A stretch of DNA of 46,405 bases, taken from NCBI GenBank assembly GCA_031552535.1, contig JAVBMJ010000040.1, positions 1-46,405 on the forward strand. The letters run 5' to 3'. How positions within the stretch are numbered: the stretch's first letter is position 1; each line of letters opens with the position of its first letter. Below are positions 1-6,614 of the stretch, piece by piece. This DNA comes from JAVBMJ01 sp031552535. GTDB taxonomy: Bacteria > Bacteroidota > Bacteroidia > Bacteroidales > Rikenellaceae. The notes under the pieces are model-generated. The model was not told the DNA's origin. It searched no databases and saw only the letters and a program-made list of their open reading frames with translations. Position numbers and translations under genes: made by a program.

Positions 1-77
1 GCTTCGAATTCGGCAATTTCCAACCCTGTCAAACTCAAAAACTGTTGCGGATTACGCTTTATCTTCCTGTATTTCAA
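1..77 (-). CDS. N-terminal fragment of a transposase-like gene, cut by the window edge
   Basis: Reading the minus strand from a TTG at 77 gives an open frame that runs off the left edge. It begins LKYRKIKRNPQQFLSLTGL and continues EIAEFE. A short basic start followed by a 'QQFLSLTGL..EFE' helix is typical of the N-terminus of IS4/IS5-type DDE transposases common in Bacteroidota. No ATG is available in this frame after the promoter box at 92-99, so TTG is the likely start. Only 25 codons are visible, so the family, the catalytic DDE residues and whether the gene is intact cannot be judged. It reads outward from the window. Confidence 0.5.
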   Translation of the reverse strand, partial: MKYRKIKRNPQQFLSLTGLEIAEFE

Positions 78-91
78 ATCGTTTTTAATGC

Positions 92-99
92 AAAGGTAA
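92..99 (-). promoter_or_regulatory. -7 promoter box of the transposase-like gene
   Basis: The minus strand reads TACCTTTG, a match to the Bacteroidota -7 consensus TAnnTTTG, 14 bases before the TTG start. No clear TTG box at -33 is visible. Confidence 0.45.
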
Positions 100-146
100 T
101 GCTAAAATCGGGAAACTGAAAATTAATGGATATAAACTCTACTGTT

Positions 147-217
147 TTAGACAGACTCTTAAAATATTTCTCACGCTGTTTTCCACCTCTTCCAGGTAAT
201 GTTCTTAAACAGTTTCT
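147..217. repeat. Degenerate copy of the intergenic inverted-repeat family
   Basis: TTAGACAGACTCT (147-159) and TTAAACAGTTTCT (205-217) are both right-hand ends of the repeat family seen elsewhere in the window. They stand in the same orientation 45 bases apart. The intervening AAAATATT also matches the inner end of the copy at 43395-43559. No left end is recognisable, so this looks like a rearranged or decayed copy in the efp leader region. Confidence 0.5.
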
Positions 218-246
218 TAGGATTTTTCCGGTACGCGAAAAAAAAC

Positions 247-254
247 TATCTTTG
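247..254 (+). promoter_or_regulatory. Candidate -7 promoter box of efp
   Basis: TATCTTTG fits TAnnTTTG, 74 bases upstream of the efp ATG. This predicts a leader of about 70 nt. The -33 TTG is not clear. Confidence 0.45.
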
Positions 255-328
255 TACCCTCTAAAAACGGCAGGCGAAATAACAGGGACAGTTATACCGG
301 CAAATATATAAATCCTAAAAATATCACA

Positions 329-895
329 ATGGCTACTACGGCTGACTTCAAAAATGGCATGTGCATCGAATTCAACGGCAAAACAGTTATGGTCGTCGAA
401 TTCCAACATGTCAAACCGGGTAAAGGCCCGGCATTTGTACGCACCAAACTAAAGAACCTCGAAAACGGGCGCATACTCGAAAATACTTTTACGGCAGGTG
501 TCAACATCGACGTCGTTCGTGTCGAGCGGAGGCCGTATCAATATCTGTATGAGGATGATATGGGGTGCAATTTTATGCACACCGAAACGTTCGAACAGCT
601 GGTGATCGATAAAAACTTGATCGAGAATGTCGATTTGATGCGCGAAGGCCAGGTCATAGAAGTCATGTTCCACACCGAAAAAGAGAGTGTGCTTTCGGCG
701 GAGTTACCACCGATCATTGAAATGGAAGTTACATACACCGAGCCTGGTATAAAAGGCGATACCGCTTCATCCAACTCGCTTAAACCGGCAACTGTAGATA
801 CCGGAGCTACTGTCAGGGTTCCCCTTTTTATAAATACCGGCGAGAAGATCCGTGTCGACACCCGTACCCGCGAATATTATGAGCGTGTGAGATGA
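329..895 (+). CDS. efp: Elongation factor P
   Basis: EF-P binds between the P and E sites of the ribosome and relieves stalling at consecutive prolines. The 188-aa product has the family's usual length and three beta-barrel domains: KOW-like at about 1-63, OB at 64-125, and a C-terminal OB ending in GEKIRVDTRTREYYERV. The tip loop of domain I reads PGKGPA, with Lys32 at the position that is post-translationally modified in many bacteria. No modification genes (epmA, epmB or earP) are in the window. ATG at 329 is chosen because MATTADFKNG matches the usual EF-P start. The gene stands alone, between decayed repeats. Confidence 0.97.
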   Translation: MATTADFKNGMCIEFNGKTVMVVEFQHVKPGKGPAFVRTKLKNLENGRILENTFTAGVNIDVVRVERRPYQYLYEDDMGCNFMHTETFEQLVIDKNLIENVDLMREGQVIEVMFHTEKESVLSAELPPIIEMEVTYTEPGIKGDTASSNSLKPATVDTGATVRVPLFINTGEKIRVDTRTREYYERVR

Positions 896-928
896 CGTTT
901 CCTGCGGATTTCGCAGAACAGTTCTTTT

Positions 929-961
929 CCGGGCTCGTTTGCTTCAAAGCAACGGGCCCGG
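929..961 (+). terminator. Hairpin after efp
   Basis: CCGGGC..CGTT(T)GCTT pairs with AAGCAACG.GCCCGG around a CA loop, with one bulged T and one G-T wobble. It lies 34 bases after the efp stop. There is no strong T-run, so termination is plausible but not certain. Confidence 0.5.
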
Positions 962-984
962 CTTGCAGAATGCTGATCCCATTG

Positions 985-1025
985 AGAGTCTGACTGATTT
1001 TCCTCAGGAAATTTAAACAGTTTCT
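985..1025. repeat. Short (41-bp) intergenic inverted repeat, left unit of a composite
   Basis: AGAGTCTGACTGA and TTAAACAGTTTCT bracket a near-palindrome centred on TTCCTCAGGAA. It is the same unit as at 28522-28563 and 34119-34159. It is immediately followed, with one base between, by the long unit at 1027-1189. A further TTAGACAGGCTCT at 1189-1201 closes the whole 217-bp block. Confidence 0.75.
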
Positions 1026-1026
1026 T

Positions 1027-1189
1027 AGAAGCTGTTTGGATTTGTTAACGAGATTATTTTATATTGTTTTGCCGATGATTTCTCGCGGTGTGATGAGGCG
1101 AATAGCGGCCCCTATTTAACGAATCACACCGCGGGAAAACGCGGAAAAGAGAATAAAAGAACGAGATTAATAAATTCAAAACAGCTTCT
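1027..1189. repeat. Long (163-bp) structured intergenic repeat, copy 1
   Basis: The ends AGAAGCTGTTTGGATTTGTT and AAATTCAAAACAGCTTCT are imperfect terminal inverted repeats. Inside, CGCGGTGTGAT (1084-1094) pairs perfectly with ATCACACCGCG (1123-1133), and the pairing extends outward through TTTCT/GGAAA. The block between the stems, GAGGCGAATAGCGGCCCCT, is identical in the second copy at 35991-36142. It contains no coding frame of interest. With the short unit it fills most of the 350 bp between efp and the glycosidase gene. Confidence 0.8.
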
Positions 1190-1244
1190 TAGACAGGCTC
1201 TGAATTGTCCACGGAGATCTACATACCCTTTATAGCATAAAATA

Positions 1245-3884
1245 ATGGAAAGATCGTTTATCAGGTTATTTCGCTGGTTTATAGTGGCATTAATGGCTCA
1301 AAGCGCACAAGCGCAGCACAATATCCCGGTCGACAAAGGGCTCGACCCGGCGTGGGTGCGGTCGCTTTACGACAGCGGTACCCCGACGAGGTACCTCAAA
1401 AGCAGAAATGAGTTGCGTTATATAGGGATGCCCGTGGGAGGCATCATGGCGGGAGGAGTCTATTTAGGTGGCGACGGACGCTTGTGGCTGTGGGATATAT
1501 TCAACGAGTCTAAAGAGGGTGTCGACCCGAAGGTCGTGAAGTGGGAGGTCGGAGGGGAAGACCGTGGGCTGGCACGTTCGCGCGACGGGGCGAACTATAT
1601 CGAACCTTCGGAGAACATACGCCCTCTGGCGCAGGATTTCATGATAGAGATCGACTATGCGGGAAAGACGTTCCGCAAAACGCTCGAAGCCTCATGGTGG
1701 GACGAAATCTCGTTCGAGGCGAGTTATCCCGTGGGCGTGGTCCGCTACACAGACCGCAACCTTCCGCTCGAATTGACGCTGCACGCGTATTCGCCGTTCA
1801 TACCGTTGGACGCCAGCGATTCGGCACTTCCGGCAACCATTATGTCATTTTCGGCCCGTAATACCGGCTCGGGACCGATGACGGTGAGGATCACGGGGTA
1901 TCTTGAGAACAAGTGCGGCATACGTTCCGCTGACGGGCGTTTCTGCCGGCGGGCAAACGAAGCGTTCCGCACGGAGACCATCGCCGGAGTGTACGAAACG
2001 CTCGAAATACTTAAACCCAACGACCTCGAAATAGACCGGCAGCCCGACTACGGCACGATGTGCATAGCCGCCATCGACCCCCGGGCGGCGGTGTATTGCC
2101 GCCTCGACCCCACGACGTTTACCCAGCAACCCTGCGACGGGGCTACCGGTTCACTTCGCGAACCGCTCATAGGTGGAGTCGGGAGCTTGCTGAAGATAGG
2201 GCCGGGAGCGGAGGCGGCCGCCGATTTTGTGATAAGCTGGCGTTTCCCGAACATCGAAATAGACCCTCGTGTCAAAGACACGGGGCACTCCTACGCCAAG
2301 AGGTTCGCTTCGGCCGAAGAGGTGGCTCGATATGTGGGCGACAACTTCGGGCGATTGTCTTCTCAAACCATGCTGTGGCGCGCGACATGGCAGGATACGA
2401 CGCTGCCGCAGTGGTTCATGGAGCGTACGTTTCTGACCATCAACACGCTGGCGACAGCCAACTGCATACGTTTCTCATCGGGCCGTTTCTGGGCCTGGGA
2501 GGGCGTGGGGGCTTGCGCCGGAACGTGCACCCACGTCTGGCACTACGCCCAGGGCATGGGACGTATCTTCCCCGAACTGGAACGCGACTGCCGCCAGCGT
2601 ACCGATCTTGCGATAGCCATGCAGAGCGACGGGGGGATCGTATTCCGCGCCGAAATGGAGACGCGGCCCGCGATAGACGGGCAGGCGGGGACGGTGCTGC
2701 GCTGCTACCGCGAGCACCAGATGAGCCCCGACAATGCGTTCCTCACACGCAACTGGCCGCAGATAAAACGTGCCGTGCAGTTTATCATCGACCAGGACCG
2801 CAACGGCGACGGCATGGAAGATACTCCTATGGAGAACACGCTCGACGCCGTGTGGGACGGCGAGATAGCGTGGATCGTCGGTCTGTGCGTGGCCGGGGTG
2901 AAGGCCGGCGGAGAGATGGCTTCGGAGGCCGGTGACGAGCAGTTTGCACGCCTGTGCGCCGGCTATGTCGAAAAGGGGAGCCGCAACATGGATTCGCTGC
3001 TGTTCAACGGCGAGTACTACATACACCGTCCCGACCCGGAAAAAGGGCGCTCGGTGCTGGGATCGTACAACACCTGCCACATCGACCAGGTGCTGGGGCA
3101 GGCGTGGGCATGGCAGGTAGGTATGGGCCGCATACAGGACCGCGACAAAACACTGTCGGCGCTCAGGGCGCTGTGGAAATACAACTTCACCGCCGACGTG
3201 GGGCCTTACATCATGGCACGTAGCGGAGGGCGCCCCTATGCGCTTCCGGGCGAGGGAGGCATGATCATGAACACCAACCCCTCGAACGAACCCAAACCGT
3301 TCGGCGACAATGTGACCTGGCAGGCGGGATACTTCAACGAGTGCATGAGCGGATTCGAGCACCAGGTGGCGGCCCACATGATAGCCGAAGGGATGGTCGA
3401 CGAGGGGCTCGTGCTGACCCGCGCGGTACACGACCGTTACCACGCCTCTAAACGCAACCCGTTCAACGAGATAGAGTGCAGCGACCACTACGCGCGCGCC
3501 ATGGCCAGCTACGGTTCGTTGATCGCCGCCTGCGGCTATGAGTACCATGGCCCTCGTGGGTATATGCGTTTCGCCCCCAGGTGGGACGCCGACCGCTTCC
3601 GGGCGCCGTTCACCGCCGCCCAGGGTTGGGGAACCTACGCGCAGGAGCAATCGGACAACGCGATGGAGTGCCGGCTCGATGTGAAATACGGCCGGGTGGA
3701 GTTGCAGGAGTTCTCGATAGACCTCCCGGCATCGAAGCGTGCATATAAAACAAGCGTAACCGTGGGCGGACACCGTGTCCCGGCCCGCGTAAAGCAGCAG
3801 GGACAGCATCTCTATATAACCTTTGCACGGCGCACAGCGGTCGCGGCGGGGCAATCGTTGCAAATAACCGCCGCCGTAAGGTAG
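1245..3884 (+). CDS. Secreted GH116/DUF608-type glycoside hydrolase (glucosylceramidase-like)
   Basis: The product is 879 aa with a signal peptide at 1-24 ending AQSAQAQ, so it is exported. An N-terminal beta-sandwich region (about 50-370) starts with YIGMPVGGIMAGGVYLGGDG, the usual opening of bile-acid beta-glucosidase/GH116 N-domains. It is followed by an (alpha/alpha)6 catalytic region with GACAGTCTHVWHYAQ at about 423-437, and W, G and E residues spaced as in the DUF608 family. At about 530-540 it reads ENTLDAVWDGE, where GH116 enzymes usually have (H/D)(N/Q)TYD..W. The substitution at the first position may alter the acid/base or the substrate. GH116 members act on beta-glucosides or beta-xylosides; the substrate here cannot be read from sequence. 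The gene stands alone, between a repeat block and a strong hairpin. Confidence 0.8.
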   Translation: MERSFIRLFRWFIVALMAQSAQAQHNIPVDKGLDPAWVRSLYDSGTPTRYLKSRNELRYIGMPVGGIMAGGVYLGGDGRLWLWDIFNESKEGVDPKVVKWEVGGEDRGLARSRDGANYIEPSENIRPLAQDFMIEIDYAGKTFRKTLEASWWDEISFEASYPVGVVRYTDRNLPLELTLHAYSPFIPLDASDSALPATIMSFSARNTGSGPMTVRITGYLENKCGIRSADGRFCRRANEAFRTETIAGVYETLEILKPNDLEIDRQPDYGTMCIAAIDPRAAVYCRLDPTTFTQQPCDGATGSLREPLIGGVGSLLKIGPGAEAAADFVISWRFPNIEIDPRVKDTGHSYAKRFASAEEVARYVGDNFGRLSSQTMLWRATWQDTTLPQWFMERTFLTINTLATANCIRFSSGRFWAWEGVGACAGTCTHVWHYAQGMGRIFPELERDCRQRTDLAIAMQSDGGIVFRAEMETRPAIDGQAGTVLRCYREHQMSPDNAFLTRNWPQIKRAVQFIIDQDRNGDGMEDTPMENTLDAVWDGEIAWIVGLCVAGVKAGGEMASEAGDEQFARLCAGYVEKGSRNMDSLLFNGEYYIHRPDPEKGRSVLGSYNTCHIDQVLGQAWAWQVGMGRIQDRDKTLSALRALWKYNFTADVGPYIMARSGGRPYALPGEGGMIMNTNPSNEPKPFGDNVTWQAGYFNECMSGFEHQVAAHMIAEGMVDEGLVLTRAVHDRYHASKRNPFNEIECSDHYARAMASYGSLIAACGYEYHGPRGYMRFAPRWDADRFRAPFTAAQGWGTYAQEQSDNAMECRLDVKYGRVELQEFSIDLPASKRAYKTSVTVGGHRVPARVKQQGQHLYITFARRTAVAAGQSLQITAAVR

Positions 3885-3962
3885 GGCCGGGATTCGCCAT
3901 CTTTCGGGAATAACACACATTCCGTTCGGGATTCCGCTCCGTAACGGGCACGCAGGGTCTGT

Positions 3963-4031
3963 AATATGGTGAACGCCGGGGGCAGAGCGTCGAACTTGTT
4001 CGAAAACTCTGCCCCCGGCGTTCACCATATT
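3963..4031 (+). terminator. Perfect 25-bp stem hairpin after the GH116 gene
   Basis: Bases 3963-3987 are exactly complementary to 4007-4031 (arm begins AATATGGTGAACGCCGGG and ends GGCAGAG). The 19-base loop contains a second 6-bp hairpin, TCGAAC-TT-GTTCGA. The right arm is followed by TT only. It starts 78 bases after the glycosidase stop. It probably acts as a terminator, but the length and perfection of the stem are well beyond the usual. Confidence 0.6.
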
Positions 4032-4479
4032 TCCATAGCAAAATTAAAGTTAATGGTGTAAAAAAGGGCTGCTCTATTCTATAACAGTCGAAATATATGC
4101 ATATTATACTTTATTATATATCCTTTTCTCCGTGCAGTTTCCAACTGCCGCTTTTCGAAAAAAGTCGCAGTCGAAGCAGTATGGGAAAAAGGATCTATAA
4201 AAAGTTGGGTATAATGGACAAAATGGGCTGATAAAACAGCTGTAAGTCTTTTATTACACGTGCGCTATCAATGGTTTGATGAAACCCATTTCATTAAACA
4301 TTACCAAATTCATTAATAACAAAACGCAAAACCTACTCCGGGCACCGTGGGAGGGCACAGAGTAGGTTTTGCGAAAAATGAGAATCAGTCCATTTTGGCC
4401 ACATTACCGTAATGATTATATCGAATCAGTACGCAACCAATCGGCAGCACCCTTCCGGCATCATTACCCGGGAAAATTT
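4032..4479. other. Gene-free stretch with several small inverted repeats
   Basis: No convincing coding frame is seen on either strand. Visible structure: GCAGTT-TCC-AACTGC at about 4134-4148 lies inside a wider pairing of ATCCTTTT (near 4130) with AAAAAGGAT (near 4186-4194). A 14-bp perfect stem CGCAAAACCTACTC (4325-4338) pairs with GAGTAGGTTTTGCG (4360-4373). On the minus strand the second stem is followed by TTTTGTTATT, so it could terminate transcription coming from the hexomutase gene, about 280 bp away. A small RNA is possible, but no promoter box was found. Confidence 0.4.
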
Positions 4480-4656
4480 AGAGTCTGTCTAAATTTCCTA
4501 TGGAAAGTATTATAAGTTCTTCCGGGCCGCTTTTCGCATAAGAATTTCGTTACATAGAACACCGCTATGCGCCTCTATTTTCACGCAAAAATCATCACCG
4601 GAATATACTTAAATCTTTTTCCACAGGAAAATTAAACAGTTTATTAGACAGACTCT
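4480..4656. repeat. Long (177-bp) intergenic repeat with perfect 13-bp terminal inverted repeats
   Basis: AGAGTCTGTCTAA (4480-4492) and TTAGACAGACTCT (4644-4656) are exact inverted repeats. Just inside the right end is a second end-like motif, TTAAACAGTTTAT. The interior does not match the 163-bp form. The right terminus overlaps the TAG stop codon of the hexomutase gene by two bases. Confidence 0.8.
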
Positions 4657-6397
4657 AAACCAGATCGAGTTCTTTTTTCATCCGCTCGATCTTGGCTGAA
4701 AGTGTACGGTTAACCTCGTCGAATTTATCGACCGACGGCAGCGGTTCACGAACACCGAAATAAAATTTAATCTTAGGTTCGGTTCCCGACGGACGTACTG
4801 AAATTATCGTGCCATCGGAGGTCAGGAACTGTAAAACATTCGACTTCTCGATATCTATCAGCGTAACCTGGCCCGAGGGCACATCGCGCACCTCGGATGA
4901 AAGGTAATCCCTGATAGTAACCACCGGCGAACCGCATATCGTTTCGGGCGGATTGCTGCGGTAATTTTCCATCATTCGGCGGATCTCCTCCTGCCCCTCC
5001 TTGCCCTTACGGACAACCGAAACCAAGCCCTCCAGGAAACATCCATACTCCACATACAGCTGCTGCAACAACTCATAAAGAGTCATCCCCTGCCCTTTCG
5101 CCCATGCCGCAGCTTCGGCCGCCAGAGCGCAGGCACTCACGGCATCCTTGTCGCGGACAAAATCACCGGCGAGAAATCCGAAACTCTCCTCGCCACCTCC
5201 GATATATGTCCAATCCGTACCTTCGTGGTTGCGGATGATCTCGGCAATGTATTTGAATCCGGTAAGGCAGTCGAAGTACTTTACCCCGAACGACTCGGCC
5301 ACACGTGCGAACATCTCCGACGTAACTATCGTCTTGATCACATACTGGTGCCCGTCAAGGCGGCCTAACTCTTTCCAACGGCGCATCATGTAATAGGCCA
5401 GCAACACACATGTCTGGTTGCCGTTCAACAGCACATAATTCCCGTCGCCCTTGCGCACAGCGATCCCTATGCGGTCGGCATCGGGGTCGGTGGCCAGTGC
5501 CAGTTCGGCCCCCTCTTTAGCTGCAAGGTCGATGGCCATCTTCATCGTCGTGCGCTCCTCGGGATTGGGCGATTCGACCGTCGGGAAATTACCATCGACA
5601 ATCGCCTGCTCCCTGACCAGCATCACATTGGTAAACCCGAAGCGCTTCAACGCATTGGGGACCAACACCACTCCCGACCCGTGGATCGGCGTGTAGACGA
5701 TTTTCATATCATGGTATTTGCTTACAGCGTCGCCCGAAAGCGACAACGAATGTATCCGGTCGAGATAAATTTCATCGAATTTACCGTCGAGGATATGTAT
5801 GTTCTCCTTACCCGTACCATACAGAATCTGATCCACCGACGTAATCTTTCCGACCTCGGCAATGATATTCCTGTCATGGGGCGCCGTGACCTGCGCTCCA
5901 TCACTCCAGTAAGCCTTATAGCCGTTATACTCTTTCGGGTTATGCGAAGCCGTCACAACCACCCCGCTATGGCACCCCAATTCACGTATGGCAAAACTCA
6001 ATTCGGGCGTCGGACGCAGCGAATCGAAAAGGTAAACCTTAAAGCCGTTCGCAGCAAAAATCCCGGCCGTACGCTCGGCAAAAAGACGGCTGTTGTTACG
6101 GCTGTCGTGACCCACCGCAATCTTTATCTCATGCCCTGGAAAATTTGCCTTCAAATAGTTCGACAAACCCTGAGTGGCCATGCCTACAGTGTAAATATTC
6201 ATCCGGTTTGTGCCGACTCCCATAATTCCGCGCAAACCGCCGGTACCAAACTCCATATCTTTATAAAAACTCTCGGCAAGCTCTTTTGGATCGTTGTCCA
6301 TCAGATACTTAACCTGTTTGCGAGTAGCTTCGTCGTAGCTTTCGTCGAGCCATTTTCCGGCTTTCTCTCTGACCAGGCGGTCCAAATTAGTGTCCAT
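4655..6397 (-). CDS. Phospho-sugar mutase (phosphoglucomutase/phosphomannomutase)
   Basis: A cytosolic alpha-D-phosphohexomutase that interconverts hexose 1- and 6-phosphates. The 580-aa length is that of the large 'phospho-sugar mutase' subgroup of Bacteroidota and Firmicutes. All four active-site loops are visible: TASHNPKEYNGY with the phosphoserine at about 150, metal-binding DPDADRIG at about 305, sugar-specificity loop GGGEESFG at about 400, and phosphate-binding RPSGTEPKIKF at about 535. Whether glucose or mannose is preferred cannot be told. It diverges from dnaA across 217 bp of very AT-rich DNA. It would supply glucose-1-phosphate for the pathway that galK (27.4 kb) feeds, though the two are not linked in an operon. 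Its stop codon is overlapped by a repeat end. Confidence 0.93.
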   Translation of the reverse strand: MDTNLDRLVREKAGKWLDESYDEATRKQVKYLMDNDPKELAESFYKDMEFGTGGLRGIMGVGTNRMNIYTVGMATQGLSNYLKANFPGHEIKIAVGHDSRNNSRLFAERTAGIFAANGFKVYLFDSLRPTPELSFAIRELGCHSGVVVTASHNPKEYNGYKAYWSDGAQVTAPHDRNIIAEVGKITSVDQILYGTGKENIHILDGKFDEIYLDRIHSLSLSGDAVSKYHDMKIVYTPIHGSGVVLVPNALKRFGFTNVMLVREQAIVDGNFPTVESPNPEERTTMKMAIDLAAKEGAELALATDPDADRIGIAVRKGDGNYVLLNGNQTCVLLAYYMMRRWKELGRLDGHQYVIKTIVTSEMFARVAESFGVKYFDCLTGFKYIAEIIRNHEGTDWTYIGGGEESFGFLAGDFVRDKDAVSACALAAEAAAWAKGQGMTLYELLQQLYVEYGCFLEGLVSVVRKGKEGQEEIRRMMENYRSNPPETICGSPVVTIRDYLSSEVRDVPSGQVTLIDIEKSNVLQFLTSDGTIISVRPSGTEPKIKFYFGVREPLPSVDKFDEVNRTLSAKIERMKKELDLV

Positions 6398-6578
6398 AAG
6401 TCTATAAGATTAATTTATGATTTATCCCTTACCCGATGTAAAATATTATATGCAAATATACAAAAAAAATGTGACTGCTCTATTATCAATCTATTAAAAT
6501 TCACCCCAAAAAAGAGACACAAAATCTATATAAATATAATCCGAATAAACAACTAAAAATAATTTTTTTTTAATAATT

Positions 6579-6587
6579 TTATCCACA
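6579..6587 (+). promoter_or_regulatory. Perfect DnaA box in the dnaA leader
   Basis: TTATCCACA, an exact match to the classical DnaA-box consensus, lies 27 bases before the dnaA ATG. It sits at the end of an AT-rich tract (about 6440-6580) with runs of A and T. It is well placed for DnaA autoregulation. Only one perfect box was found here, so an origin is not demonstrated. Confidence 0.6.
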
Positions 6588-6614
6588 CTTTTGCAGTGTA
6601 ATAATCTCAAAACA

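Noticed and set aside
2060..2935. A 291-codon plus-strand frame inside the GH116 gene
   Set aside because: It is an out-of-frame overlap with extreme Arg/Gly content; the GH116 frame is intact across it.
2475..4028. A 517-codon open frame on the minus strand across the GH116 gene
   Set aside because: It is a GC-rich shadow of the plus-strand gene with no recognisable motif and a composition unlike a real protein (many Arg, His and Val).
4480..4656. Att sites of an integrated phage or island
   Set aside because: The 13-bp ends are inverted rather than direct, and occur in seven places without integrase genes.
6591..6614. TTG start for dnaA, eight codons upstream of the ATG
   Set aside because: DnaA domain I begins at the ATG 6615, and the TTG lies only three bases after the DnaA box, in the probable promoter/leader.
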